Below are positions 43,576 to 52,393 of a DNA stretch of 64,000 nt, piece after piece. The notes below the pieces were generated by a model. That model saw nothing but the letters and a program-made list of their open reading frames with translations. It made no database searches and was not told the DNA's origin. The stretch's first letter is position 1; every line of letters starts with the position of its first letter. The position numbers and the translations under genes were made by a program. Origin of the DNA: an uncultured Bifidobacterium sp. (lineage in GTDB: Bacteria > Actinomycetota > Actinomycetes > Actinomycetales > Bifidobacteriaceae). The stretch spans positions 17,537 through 81,536 of the forward strand of contig NZ_CASEXV010000059.1 in NCBI RefSeq assembly GCF_949292005.1, written 5' to 3'.

Positions 43576-44346
43576 GTGACGCTGGCGGTTCGGGTTATTC
43601 CTTGTCTTGACGTCGATGATGGGCGGGTCGTTAAAGGGGTCCATTTCGAGAATCTCAAGGATGCCGGGGATCCCGTGGAATTGGCGGCCGAATACTATCG
43701 TCAGGGTGCCGATGAGCTGACGTTTCTCGATGTCACGGCCTCAAGCTCGCATCGACGGACGATGGTCGACGTGGTGAACAGAACATCCGAAAAGCTGTTC
43801 ATCCCACTCACTGTGGGTGGTGGTGTGCGGTCCGTCGATGATGTGGATTCCCTGTTGCGCTGTGGTGCCGACAAGGTGGGGGTGAACACCGCGGCGATCA
43901 ACGATCCGCAGCTGATCGCCCGCATATCCAAGCGTTTCGGAAACCAGGTCCTGGTCCTGTCTGTTGACGCCCGGCGGGAGAGGGGCGAACGGCACACCGC
44001 CTCCGGCTTCGAGGTCACGACCATGGGGGGAAGGCGGTCCACCGGCATCGACGCGGTGTGGTGGGCGCGACGGGCCGAGGAGTTGGGGGCGGGCGAGGTT
44101 CTTCTCAATTCCATGGATGCCGATGGGACCAAAAAGGGCTTCGACATCGAGATGATTCGGGCGGTGCGGGAGGCTGTGACGATTCCGCTGATCGCCAGTG
44201 GAGGTGCGGGACGGCCCGATGATTTCCCTCCGGCCATAGCCGCGGGAGCCAACGCGGTTTTGGCCGCTTCGGTGTTCCACTATGGCGTCATGACCATCAA
44301 TGATGTCAAAGGAGCTCTCCGTGGAGCTGGATACGCGGTCCGATAA
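43576..44346 (+). CDS. hisF: Imidazole glycerol phosphate synthase cyclase subunit
   Basis: LAVRVIPCLDVDDGRVVKGV is the N-terminal barrel strand of HisF with catalytic Asp11 equivalent, LTVGGGVRSVDDVDSLL and ADKVGVNTAAINDPQLI follow, and the second catalytic Asp lies in LLNSMDADGTKKGFD. ASGGAGRPDDF completes the phosphate sites. HisF with HisH makes IGP and AICAR from PRFAR. The start GTG 43576 has GGGGAGG 6 nt upstream; the frame to 43534 lacks one. The product is 256 residues. There is a slightly longer loop than usual around RRERGERHTASGFEVTTMGG. HisH is not seen here. Confidence 0.96.
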   Translation: MTLAVRVIPCLDVDDGRVVKGVHFENLKDAGDPVELAAEYYRQGADELTFLDVTASSSHRRTMVDVVNRTSEKLFIPLTVGGGVRSVDDVDSLLRCGADKVGVNTAAINDPQLIARISKRFGNQVLVLSVDARRERGERHTASGFEVTTMGGRRSTGIDAVWWARRAEELGAGEVLLNSMDADGTKKGFDIEMIRAVREAVTIPLIASGGAGRPDDFPPAIAAGANAVLAASVFHYGVMTINDVKGALRGAGYAVR

Positions 44347-44418
44347 GGGCCCTGCGGGCCGTCGGGTGTGGTCGTATGGTGTGTCGTGAGATCGGATGAT
44401 GGCAAGGATGGAACTGAT

Positions 44419-44865
44419 ATGAGCGATTGTGGTGGAGAAGACGGCGTGGAACGGGCGGAGGATGCCGGGCGGGACGTTCTTGACCCGTCAGTGTCCGCGC
44501 GTCTCAAACGTGATGGGCAGGGGCTGGTTGTGGCGGTCGTCCAGCAATACGACACCCATGAGGTGCTGATGGTGGGATACATGAACGATGAGGCCCTCAG
44601 GAGAACCCTGACGACCGGACGGGTGACATACTGGTCCAGATCCCGGCAGGAGTACTGGAGAAAGGGAGATACGTCAGGGCATGTGCAGTTCGTGAAGGGA
44701 GTGTCGCTGGATTGCGATGGCGACGCCCTTCTCATCAGCGTCGACCAAGTTGGGGCCGCATGCCACACCGGAAGAAGATCATGCTTCGACACGGGCGGTC
44801 CGCTTCCTGTCGTGGTCGGAAGCCGGGCTGATGCGCTTCCTATGCAAGGGGGTCGGGGACGATGA
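44419..44865 (+). CDS. hisI: Phosphoribosyl-AMP cyclohydrolase
   Basis: VLMVGYMNDEALRRTLTTGR, VTYWSRSRQEYWRKGDTSGH and SLDCDGDALLISVDQVGAACH TGRRSCF are the three blocks of the HisI zinc enzyme, with the metal-binding Cys and Asp residues in DCDGD and ACHTGRRSC. It opens the purine ring of phosphoribosyl-AMP in histidine synthesis. The 148-residue product has a 30-residue acidic leader before the domain. The start ATG 44419 has AAGGATGGA upstream; the in-frame start at 44368 is less likely. It overlaps trpE by 4 nt (ATGA), linking the two pathways in one transcript. Confidence 0.93.
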   Translation: MSDCGGEDGVERAEDAGRDVLDPSVSARLKRDGQGLVVAVVQQYDTHEVLMVGYMNDEALRRTLTTGRVTYWSRSRQEYWRKGDTSGHVQFVKGVSLDCDGDALLISVDQVGAACHTGRRSCFDTGGPLPVVVGSRADALPMQGGRGR

Positions 44866-46418
44866 CGCAGTGCACGGTTGATGATCTGCAGTGGGGGCAG
44901 GCGTGGCCCTCGCGAGCTGTTTTTCATGAACTGGCCGATCAGGGGTATCGTGTCATCCCCATTGTGCGCCGGATTCTGGCGGATTCGTTGACTCCTGTTG
45001 GTCTCTATCGCAGACTTGGAGGCGGTCGCAGCGGGACGTTTATCCTTGAATCCGCGGAATATGGGGGGATATGGAGCCGATACAGCTTCATCGGGGTGCG
45101 GTCCATGGCCCAGCTTCGTTCAAGGAATGGGCGTGCCGATTGGCTGGGCACCGTTCCATCCGGAATCCCCAGAGAGGGGGATGCCCTTGAGGTGGCCCAT
45201 GCCGCGTTGAAGGCGCTGCGTTCGCCAAGGGTGAGTGGTTTGCCGAATCTGACGGGTGGCCTTGTCGGATCGGTCGGTTGGGATGCCATACGTCATTGGG
45301 AGCCTTCCGTCGGGGCCACAGCTCCGGATGAGACCGGGCAGCCCGAGCTGGCGCTGTCGTTGGCGACCGACATGGCCGTCGTCGACCATGTGTCGGGCTC
45401 CGTGTGGTTGATAGCCAACGCCGTGAACGTGGATGACATGCCCACTCGGGCGGATAAGATGTACGACGACGCGGTAGTCCGGTTGGATCGCATGCAGGAG
45501 ACGGCATCGTCATCCGCCGCCGGCGAGACAAGCGTCAGCGTTCTGGATCCGCAGGCTCCGGTTCCTGAGCTGAGGTTTCGCACCTCGAAATCGGATTATG
45601 AGAAATCCGTGGAGAAGGCGAAACGCCACATCATTGATGGAGACGTCTTCCAAGTCGTCATCTCGCAACGCTTGGACATCGACTCCCCGTCGGATCCCTT
45701 CGACGTGTATCGGGTGCTTCGTACGCTCAATCCCAGCCCATACATGTACTTCTTCTCGCTGACCGACGCGGACGGGCGGGATTTCTCTATCATCGGGTCC
45801 AGCCCCGAGACGCTGATCAAGGTCGATGACGGCCACGCCATGACGTTTCCCATCGCAGGGTCCCGTCCAAGGGGCAAAACTCCCGAGGAGGACGAGCGTC
45901 TTTCCCGTGAGCTGCTCGCCGATCCCAAGGAGCGCAGCGAGCACATCATGCTTGTCGATCTGTCGCGCAACGACCTGAGCCGCGTCTGCGATCCTGAGAG
46001 TGTCGAGGTCGTGTCGCTGATGGACATCAAGCGTTTCAGCCATATCATGCACATCTGCTCGACGGTGACGGGCAGATTGTCTCCCGGGGTCACCTCTTTC
46101 GACGTCTTCGCCTCGGCCTTCCCCGCGGGAACGCTGTCGGGCGCGCCCAAGCCGCGCGCCGTCGACATCATCGACGAGCTGGAACCCTCGGACAGAGGGA
46201 TCTACGGGGGAACGGTGGGATACTTCGATTTCTCCGGGAATCTCGACATGGCCATTGCCATCCGCACCGCGTTCCTCAGGAACCATGAGGCCTCCGTACA
46301 GGCGGGAGCGGGCATCGTGCTCGATTCGGTTCCCGAGAACGAGTGGCAGGAGACCCGGAACAAGGCCGAGGCTAGTGTCGAGGCCGTGCAGATGGCGGCT
46401 CGATTGAGGAATCTGTAG
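44862..46418 (+). CDS. trpE: Anthranilate synthase component I
   Basis: TrpE converts chorismate to anthranilate using ammonia from TrpG. The chorismate-binding block is intact: DVFQVVISQRLDIDSPSDPF, PSPYMYFFSL, GSSPETLIKV, FPIAGSRPRGKTPEEDERL, EHIMLVDLSRNDLSRVC, and FDVFASAFPAGTLSGAPKPRAVDII, with QAGAGIVLDSVPENEWQET at the end. The Trp feedback-binding LLES motif appears as LESAEYGGIWSRYSFIG. The length of 518 residues is standard. The start overlaps the hisI stop. trpG is not nearby, so the glutaminase must be encoded elsewhere, possibly fused to TrpD. Confidence 0.97.
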   Translation: MTQCTVDDLQWGQAWPSRAVFHELADQGYRVIPIVRRILADSLTPVGLYRRLGGGRSGTFILESAEYGGIWSRYSFIGVRSMAQLRSRNGRADWLGTVPSGIPREGDALEVAHAALKALRSPRVSGLPNLTGGLVGSVGWDAIRHWEPSVGATAPDETGQPELALSLATDMAVVDHVSGSVWLIANAVNVDDMPTRADKMYDDAVVRLDRMQETASSSAAGETSVSVLDPQAPVPELRFRTSKSDYEKSVEKAKRHIIDGDVFQVVISQRLDIDSPSDPFDVYRVLRTLNPSPYMYFFSLTDADGRDFSIIGSSPETLIKVDDGHAMTFPIAGSRPRGKTPEEDERLSRELLADPKERSEHIMLVDLSRNDLSRVCDPESVEVVSLMDIKRFSHIMHICSTVTGRLSPGVTSFDVFASAFPAGTLSGAPKPRAVDIIDELEPSDRGIYGGTVGYFDFSGNLDMAIAIRTAFLRNHEASVQAGAGIVLDSVPENEWQETRNKAEASVEAVQMAARLRNL

Positions 46419-46494
46419 GCGCGTCGGACGGGCTGGCCGCGATGCGGCCCATTTCGGAATCTGGTTATTCATAACGAGTGGAGTCCGTTTCACG

Positions 46495-46553
46495 TAGAGT
46501 TACCTGTGATGTTCATAGGAAGGGAAAGACCGTGTCAGTACTGGACGATTTGA
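46495..46553 (+). promoter_or_regulatory. Possible leaderless upstream ORF overlapping the trpCB start
   Basis: TAGAGT (46495-46500) lies 8 nt before ATG 46509, which opens a 14-codon frame (MFIGRERPCQYWTI) ending at 46553 in a different frame from trpCB and overlapping its start GTG 46532. It carries one Trp codon. This could couple or tune trpCB translation, but translation is not shown. Confidence 0.3.
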
Positions 46554-48625
46554 TGGAGGGCGCGTTGGAGGACCAGCGCGCGCGTGAGGAGACCGTGTCG
46601 ATTGATGAGCTACGCGCCGCCGCCGACGCCGCTCCGGCTCCCCTTGACGTCCGCGCGTGGCTGAAACGTGCCGATGGAGTGCCCATCATCGCGGAGATCA
46701 AACGTGCGTCGCCTTCCAAGGGCAGGCTGTCCGACATTCCCGATCCAGCCGCTTTGGCCCGTGAATACGAGCGCGGAGGAGCCTGTGCCGTGTCGGTTCT
46801 CACCGAGGGGCGTCGTTTTCTCGGATCGTTGGACGACTTGGACGCAGTGCGCAAGGCCGTGTCGATACCCGTTCTCCGGAAGGACTTCATCGCCACGGAT
46901 TACCAGATCTGGGAGGCCAGGGCGCACGGAGCGGATTTGGTTCTGCTTATCGTCGCGGCATTGGATGATGTGACGCTTGTCCGTCTTCTCGAACTCACGC
47001 ATCGTCTGGGGATGACGGCACTGGTTGAAACGCATACACGGGAGGAGATTGACCGCGCGATTGCCGCGGGAGCCTCGGTCATCGGCACCAACGCCAGGAA
47101 CCTCAAGGATCTGCGGGTTGATGTGGGACGATACTCCGAGCTGGCGGATGGACTTCCCGACGACGTGATCAAGGTCGCGGAGTCCGGTGTGTTCGGTGGG
47201 GTCGAACTGGAGGATTACGCGCGGGCGGGAGCGGATGCCGTGCTTGTCGGTGAGGGCGTGGCCACGGCCGACGATCATCGCACCGCAGTGGCGCGGCTGG
47301 TGGCCGCCGGACGACGGGTGAAGGCATCGTCCGCCATGCCTCTGAGCACGCACGAGGGACCTTATTTCGGAAGGTTCGGAGGACGGTATGTTCCCGAGGC
47401 TCTTGTCGGGGCGCTTGATGAGTTGGAAAAGGTCTATACCGAGGCCAAGGCCGATCCCGAGTTCCATCGTGAGTTCGCGCGTCTGAACAAGCTTTATGTG
47501 GGTCGTCCCTCGCCGCTGACCGAGGCTCCGCGGTTCGCCGCCCGGCTCAACGAGCGGGTCGGCACCAACGCGCGCGTGTTTCTCAAGCGGGAGGATCTCA
47601 ACCATACCGGAGCCCATAAGATCAACAACGCCTTGGGGCAGGCGCTTCTCGTCAAACGCATGGGCAAGCACAGGGTCATCGCCGAGACCGGTGCGGGCCA
47701 GCATGGGGTCGCCACGGCCACGGTGTGCGCGCTTATGGGATTGAAATGCCGTGTCTATATGGGGCAGATCGACGCGCGGCGGCAGGCTTTGAACGTCGCC
47801 CGTATGCGCCTGCTCGGGGCCGAGGTGGTCGAGGTGACCCAAGGGACAAGAATCCTGAAGGATGCCATCAACGAGGCTCTGCGGGACTGGGTGACGAACG
47901 TTGAGGACACCCATTATCTCTTGGGAACTGTTGCCGGCCCGCATCCCTTCCCCAGCATGGTCCGCGACTTTCAGAAGGTGATAGGCGAGGAGGCTCGGGA
48001 GCAGCTTCGCGAGGACTACGGCATCGACCATCCCGACGCGATCTGCGCCTGCGTGGGTGGTGGGTCGAACGCCATCGGGATCATGAACGCCTTTCTGGAT
48101 GACCCCAGTGTGGCACTGTACGGCTTCGAAGCCGGCGGACATGGGCCCGAATCAGGCGAGCACGCCATCAGATTCGCTCCCGGAACGGGCCAGTTGGGTG
48201 TGTTCCAGGGTGCGAAGTCGTATCTGTTGGAGGATGCGGAGGGGCAGACCAAGGATACATACTCCATCTCCGCGGGATTGGACTACGCATCCGTGGGACC
48301 CGAACATGCGTGGCTCAAGGAGCTCGGAAGGGTGAACTATTCATGGGCCACCGACGACGAAGCGATGTCCGCTTTCAAGGACCTGTGCGAGACCGAGGGC
48401 ATCATTCCCGCGATCGAAAGCTCCCATGCGGTGGCGGGCGCGTACAAGGCGGCGAAGGACCTGAAGAATAAGGGAATGACCAGTCCGGTCATGATCATCA
48501 ATATTTCCGGGCGCGGCGACAAGGACGTGGCGACTGCCGGGCGGTGGTTCGGCTATCTCACGGATGACCAGAGCCGGGCGTTGGACGCCAACGGCGCCCA
48601 CGGAACCAGCATCGAGGGGGAGTGA
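46532..48625 (+). CDS. trpCB: Bifunctional indole-3-glycerol-phosphate synthase / tryptophan synthase beta (TrpC-TrpB fusion)
   Basis: Residues 1-265 are IGP synthase: PIIAEIKRASPSKGRLSD, YERGGACAVSVLTEGRRFLGS, VLRKDFIATDYQIWEARAHG and IGTNARNLKDL. From about residue 269 (SAMPLSTHEGPYFGRFGGRY) the protein is TrpB, with PLP-binding Lys363 in NHTGAHKINNALGQ, ETGAGQHGVATATVCAL, and GGGSNAIG. One polypeptide thus performs the ring closure to IGP and the final indole-serine condensation; TrpA, encoded next, supplies indole. The start GTG 46532 has GGAAGGGAAAG. The product is 697 residues. The fusion is also known from bifidobacteria. Confidence 0.96.
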   Translation: MSVLDDLMEGALEDQRAREETVSIDELRAAADAAPAPLDVRAWLKRADGVPIIAEIKRASPSKGRLSDIPDPAALAREYERGGACAVSVLTEGRRFLGSLDDLDAVRKAVSIPVLRKDFIATDYQIWEARAHGADLVLLIVAALDDVTLVRLLELTHRLGMTALVETHTREEIDRAIAAGASVIGTNARNLKDLRVDVGRYSELADGLPDDVIKVAESGVFGGVELEDYARAGADAVLVGEGVATADDHRTAVARLVAAGRRVKASSAMPLSTHEGPYFGRFGGRYVPEALVGALDELEKVYTEAKADPEFHREFARLNKLYVGRPSPLTEAPRFAARLNERVGTNARVFLKREDLNHTGAHKINNALGQALLVKRMGKHRVIAETGAGQHGVATATVCALMGLKCRVYMGQIDARRQALNVARMRLLGAEVVEVTQGTRILKDAINEALRDWVTNVEDTHYLLGTVAGPHPFPSMVRDFQKVIGEEAREQLREDYGIDHPDAICACVGGGSNAIGIMNAFLDDPSVALYGFEAGGHGPESGEHAIRFAPGTGQLGVFQGAKSYLLEDAEGQTKDTYSISAGLDYASVGPEHAWLKELGRVNYSWATDDEAMSAFKDLCETEGIIPAIESSHAVAGAYKAAKDLKNKGMTSPVMIINISGRGDKDVATAGRWFGYLTDDQSRALDANGAHGTSIEGE

Positions 48626-48630
48626 CCACA

Positions 48631-49512
48631 ATGGACACAAAGGACGTGGGAATGAGAGCACCGTCGACGCAACCGTTGGGAATCAGCCATCGCCCCAGTG
48701 CCATGGAGACGCTGTTCGAGCGGCTGGATGAGGAGAACCGTCCGGCGTTCATCGGATATCTGCCTTATGGTTTCCCCGACGTCGAGATGTCCCTCCGGGC
48801 GCTTCGCACAATGGTCGAGAATGGTGTGGACGCCGTCGAAATCGGTCTTCCCTATTCGGATCCGGTGATGGATGGTCCAGTGATTCAGGCGGCCGCTCAG
48901 AAGGCGATCGAATCCGGCGAGAAGATCGCCGGGGTGTTTGATGCGGTGCGCGTCGTGTCCGAAGCCGGGGCTGTTCCCCTGATCATGAGCTACTGGAACC
49001 TGATCATGCATTACGGAGTGGAGCGTTTCGCAGATGATTTCGCGCAGGCTGGCGGTGCCGGTCTTATCACTCCGGATTTGATTCCCGATGAGGCCGATGA
49101 ATGGATCGAGGCGTCGCAGCGGCACGGACTTGACCGTATATTCCTTGTGTCTCCGGATTCGACCGACGAGAGGCTGGGGGTGGCGGCGCGAGATTCCCGT
49201 GGATTCGTTTATGCGGCGTCGCGGATGGGCGTGACGGGAGAGAGGACCACGCTCTCCTCATCCCCGGAGGCTCTGGTGTCTCGAACCAGAAAGGCCGGAG
49301 CCTCCCGTGTGTGTGTGGGCATCGGAGTGTCGAACGCGCAGCAGGCCGCCCAGGTCGGCTCTTATGCGGACGGAGTCATCGTTGGCTCGGCTTTGGTGCA
49401 TACCCTTCTTGTCCCGCAGGGGGGTATGGTGGGTGACGCGTCGGACCGATTGGATGGTCTGGCCCGGGTCACACGTGACATAGCCCGTGGAGTGCGCTCG
49501 GCACGGCTCTAG
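48631..49512 (+). CDS. trpA: Tryptophan synthase alpha chain
   Basis: TrpA cleaves indole-3-glycerol phosphate and channels indole to TrpB. FIGYLPYGFPDVEMSLRALR contains the first active-site region (usually YLTAGDP), VDAVEIGLPYSDPVMDGPVI holds the catalytic Glu and Asp, and LIMSYWNLIMHYGVERFADD and GLITPDLIPDEADEWI follow. CVGIGVSNAQQAAQV and VGSALV complete the phosphate site. The variant YGFP in place of AGDP is shared among bifidobacterial TrpA proteins as far as is recalled. The start ATG 48631 uses GAGGGGGA; a GTG at 48622 overlapping the trpB stop is possible. The product is 293 residues. Confidence 0.95.
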   Translation: MDTKDVGMRAPSTQPLGISHRPSAMETLFERLDEENRPAFIGYLPYGFPDVEMSLRALRTMVENGVDAVEIGLPYSDPVMDGPVIQAAAQKAIESGEKIAGVFDAVRVVSEAGAVPLIMSYWNLIMHYGVERFADDFAQAGGAGLITPDLIPDEADEWIEASQRHGLDRIFLVSPDSTDERLGVAARDSRGFVYAASRMGVTGERTTLSSSPEALVSRTRKAGASRVCVGIGVSNAQQAAQVGSYADGVIVGSALVHTLLVPQGGMVGDASDRLDGLARVTRDIARGVRSARL

Positions 49513-49569
49513 CTCGATCCCATGGATATGGGATGTGCGGGGAGATGAACGGAAAGGTTGTCGGCAGCA

Positions 49570-50460
49570 ATGGCATTGGCGTACATTCCCTCACCATCGG
49601 TGTCCCAATTCACCATAGGACCGGTGACCATCCATATCTACGCGCTGTGCATGCTCGCGGGGATTGTGGCCGCCGTTGCCATAGCCTCCGTGCGATGGTC
49701 CAGGCGTGGAGGGGATTTCGATCAGATACTTGACATCACGCTGTGCGCCGTTCCCGCGGGAATAGTCGGCGCGCGCGTCTACCACATCGTCACCACGCCG
49801 GAGCGTTTCTTTGGGCCGACCGGCGATTGGGTGGAGATGTTCCGGATCTGGCACGGAGGTCTGGGAATATGGGGCGCCGTCCTTTTCGGAGGACTCGCCG
49901 CGTGGGCGTGGTGCCGACACAAGCACTACCCCATGGCTCTTCTCGCGGACAGCGTGGCTCCGGGGCTTCTTGTGGCCCAAGCGATCGGGAGGTTGGGAAA
50001 CTGGTTCAACCAGGAGCTCTATGGCGCTCCGACGACGCTTCCATGGGGATTGAAGCTCAGCTCAACCGGCACCGCGATCGGATCAGGGGAGCAGTGCTAC
50101 GACGGGACGACATGTCCGACCGGAACATTGTTCCAACCGACCTTTCTCTACGAGATGATCTGGAACCTTATCGGAGCCGCGTTGATTGTGTGGCTCGGAC
50201 GTCGCGCATCCGCGTATCTGAAGGCAGGATCGCTTTTCGCGACGTATGTGATGTGGTACACGCTGGGACGCGGATGGATCGAGACGCTGCGCATCGACTA
50301 CGCCCACAACTTTCTGGGAGTGCGAATCAATGTCTGGGTCGCGATGGTGGTCTTCGCGATGGGAGCCATCGCTTTTATTCTGATTCAGCGTTTTGGCAAG
50401 GACAGCGCTGGTCTTGAGAAGCGCCTGAAGGACATCACCGACACCGAACGACATGACTGA
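49570..50460 (+). CDS. lgt: Prolipoprotein diacylglyceryl transferase
   Basis: Lgt attaches diacylglycerol from phosphatidylglycerol to the lipobox Cys of preprolipoproteins. The signature is AIGRLGNWFNQELYGAPTT, with FRIWHGGLGIWGAVLFGG before it and FQPTFLYEMIWNLIG after it. Seven or so membrane helices fit the family. Lipoproteins at 11159 and 30205 would be its substrates. The start ATG 49570 follows GGAAAGG at a slightly long 13 nt; TTG 49558 is too close to that site. The product is 296 residues. The gene order trpA-lgt-rpe is common in actinobacteria. Confidence 0.96.
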   Translation: MALAYIPSPSVSQFTIGPVTIHIYALCMLAGIVAAVAIASVRWSRRGGDFDQILDITLCAVPAGIVGARVYHIVTTPERFFGPTGDWVEMFRIWHGGLGIWGAVLFGGLAAWAWCRHKHYPMALLADSVAPGLLVAQAIGRLGNWFNQELYGAPTTLPWGLKLSSTGTAIGSGEQCYDGTTCPTGTLFQPTFLYEMIWNLIGAALIVWLGRRASAYLKAGSLFATYVMWYTLGRGWIETLRIDYAHNFLGVRINVWVAMVVFAMGAIAFILIQRFGKDSAGLEKRLKDITDTERHD

Positions 50461-50496
50461 GGTCCCTTGCCACTTCGACCGGTCTGTCGTACTTCA

Positions 50497-50502
50497 TAGA
50501 AT
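50497..50502 (+). promoter_or_regulatory. -10-like hexamer of a leaderless start (rpe)
   Basis: TAGAAT ends 7 nt before ATG 50510; a TTCGAC hexamer lies 17 nt upstream at 50474-50479 as a possible -35. Confidence 0.6.
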
Positions 50503-50509
50503 GGACACC

Positions 50510-51175
50510 ATGATGATTCGAATAGCTCCCAGCATATTGTCAGCCGACTTCTGCAACCTTCAACGCGATCTGGACGCTATATCCGCGGCGGATCTCGTCC
50601 ACGTCGATGTCATGGACCATCATTTCGTTCCCAATCTCACCCTGGGGGAGCCGATCGTCAAGCGGATCTGCGAGGTGACCGACCTGCCCGTGGATGTGCA
50701 TCTGATGATTGAGGATCCCGACCGTTGGGCTCCGGAATACGCGCGTCTTGGCGCGTCTTCGGTGAGCTTCCACATGGGGGCCGCGCACGCCCCCGTCCGG
50801 CTGGCGCGCCAGTTGCACGACATGGGATGCAAGGCGTGCTTTGCGGTTCGTCCCGCCGAGCCCGTGGAGCCCATATTCGACATTCTTGACGAGTTCGACA
50901 TGATTCTTGTCATGACGGTCGAGCCGGGATTCGGAGGACAGAAGTTCCTGGGAAACCAGATGGGCAAGGTCAGGAGGCTTCGTGACGAGATCACTCGTCG
51001 TGGATTGTCCACAAGCATTCAGGTGGATGGCGGTGTCAGCACATCCACTGCCGCGGTGGTGGCGAATGCCGGCGCTGATGTTCTGGTGGCCGGATCCGCG
51101 GTGTATGGCTCCAGCGATCCGGCAGAGGCCATAGTGGGAATCCGTCGGACGGCGCAGGACGCATATCGCGCGTAG
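50510..51175 (+). CDS. rpe: Ribulose-phosphate 3-epimerase
   Basis: IAPSILSADFCNLQRDL at the N-terminus, HVDVMDHHFVPNLTLGEPIV with catalytic His and Asp, VDVHLMIEDPDRW, VMTVEPGFGGQKFL, and QVDGGVSTSTA with the second catalytic Asp define this TIM barrel. It interconverts ribulose-5-phosphate and xylulose-5-phosphate, the latter being the substrate of phosphoketolase in the bifid shunt. The start ATG 50510 is set by the leaderless promoter rather than by the longer frame at 50453, which overlaps the lgt stop. The product is 221 residues. Confidence 0.96.
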   Translation: MMIRIAPSILSADFCNLQRDLDAISAADLVHVDVMDHHFVPNLTLGEPIVKRICEVTDLPVDVHLMIEDPDRWAPEYARLGASSVSFHMGAAHAPVRLARQLHDMGCKACFAVRPAEPVEPIFDILDEFDMILVMTVEPGFGGQKFLGNQMGKVRRLRDEITRRGLSTSIQVDGGVSTSTAAVVANAGADVLVAGSAVYGSSDPAEAIVGIRRTAQDAYRA

Positions 51176-51233
51176 CGTTGCGGGCTCAGCCGTAGAAAAC
51201 GTTATACGCATAGCCACAGGAAAGGTATTGGAT

Positions 51234-51497
51234 ATGAAATCCTTCGAATCGTTGTTTGCAGAGCTCAGCGAGAAGGCATCCCGTCACGATCCCGAGTCTC
51301 TCACGGTCGCCGAGCTTGACAAGGGCACACACTTCATCGGGAAGAAGATCGTCGAGGAGGCGGGGGAGACGTGGATTGCCGCGGAGTATGAGGGAGCCGA
51401 CCGGACGGCTGAGGAGATGAGCCAACTGATCTACCATCTGCAGGTGATGATGATCGACTGTGGAATCACCTTGGACGACATATACAAGAACCTGTGA
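51234..51497 (+). CDS. hisE: Phosphoribosyl-ATP diphosphatase
   Basis: This 87-residue protein has the MazG-like fold of HisE: FESLFAELSEKASRHDPESL, GTHFIGKKIVEEAGETWIAA with the metal-binding EExxE-type residues, and AEEMSQLIYHLQVMM. It removes pyrophosphate from PR-ATP, the second step of histidine synthesis, between HisG and HisI. The start ATG 51234 has GGAAAGG at good distance. It precedes hisG by 36 nt, the typical actinobacterial hisE-hisG pair. Confidence 0.96.
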   Translation: MKSFESLFAELSEKASRHDPESLTVAELDKGTHFIGKKIVEEAGETWIAAEYEGADRTAEEMSQLIYHLQVMMIDCGITLDDIYKNL

Positions 51498-51533
51498 GGA
51501 CGTGTTTCAGCTAGGGACGCAAGGGAGAAGAGA

Positions 51534-52385
51534 ATGTTGAGAATCGCGGTGCCGAACAAGGGGATGCTCTCGGAACCGGCTTGGGACATGCTGGGCGAGG
51601 CCGGATACCGGCTTCGGAGCAATTCACGGCAGTTGGTCGTGCATGACGAAGACAACGACATCGAGATGTTCTACCTCAGGCCGCTTGACATCGCCGTCTA
51701 CGTTGGACGGGGAACCATCGACGTCGGAATCACGGGCAGGGACCTTCTGCTCAACTCCGGAACCGATGCCCTCGAACACATGTCCTTGGGATTCGGCGCA
51801 TCGACCTTCCGATTCGCGGCTCCTCAGGAATCACCCATCGCCAGCCTTGAGGACATCGATTCCAAAAGGGTCGCCAGTTCGTATGACAGGCTGGTGTCCG
51901 ACTACCTGACCGCTCGGGGCGTCCATGCCGATATCATCCACCTTGATGGTGCGGTGGAGTCCTCGGTTCAGCTGGGAGTGGCCGACCTCATCGCCGATGT
52001 GGTGTCCACAGGAACGACTCTGCGCAATGCCGGGCTTCGCATCTTCGGCGATCCGATTCTCAAATCCGAGGCGATTATGATTCGTTCGCCACGCCTCGCT
52101 GAGGATGACGAGCGTTTGGTCGTGCTTCAGAGGCGTCTGCAGGGAGTCCTCACGGCACAGCGGTACGTGATCATGGATTACGACATTCCCGTGTCCAAGG
52201 TCTCCCAGGCGGTGGCAGTGACCCCCGGATTCGAAAGTCCTACGATCTCGCCGCTTCATGACAAGCAGTGGTCCGCCGTGCGCGTCATGGTTCCGCGGGA
52301 CAGGGTCAATATGCTTATGGACCGGTTGTACGATGTGGGGGCGCGCGGCATCATCGTCACCGCCCTTCAGGCGTCCAGGATCTGA
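51534..52385 (+). CDS. hisG: ATP phosphoribosyltransferase (long form)
   Basis: HisG makes PR-ATP from ATP and PRPP and is the committed step of histidine synthesis. LRIAVPNKGMLSEPAWDML, VYVGRGTIDVGITGRDLLLN, and the PRPP loop LIADVVSTGTTLRNAGL are present. The C-terminal extension (about residues 205-283; YDIPVSKVSQAVAVTPGFES) is the regulatory ACT-like domain of the long, histidine-inhibited form, so no HisZ is needed. The start ATG 51534 has AAGGGAG. The product is 283 residues. Confidence 0.97.
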   Translation: MLRIAVPNKGMLSEPAWDMLGEAGYRLRSNSRQLVVHDEDNDIEMFYLRPLDIAVYVGRGTIDVGITGRDLLLNSGTDALEHMSLGFGASTFRFAAPQESPIASLEDIDSKRVASSYDRLVSDYLTARGVHADIIHLDGAVESSVQLGVADLIADVVSTGTTLRNAGLRIFGDPILKSEAIMIRSPRLAEDDERLVVLQRRLQGVLTAQRYVIMDYDIPVSKVSQAVAVTPGFESPTISPLHDKQWSAVRVMVPRDRVNMLMDRLYDVGARGIIVTALQASRI

Positions 52386-52393
52386 TAGACACG

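Noticed and set aside
44347..44365. Small gggccctgcgggcc hairpin after hisF as a terminator
   Set aside because: The stem is short, there is no T-run, and hisI follows closely, so termination is unlikely.
46610..48142. A 510-codon minus-strand frame across trpCB
   Set aside because: It is antisense to a well-defined fusion enzyme and is a GC-codon shadow.
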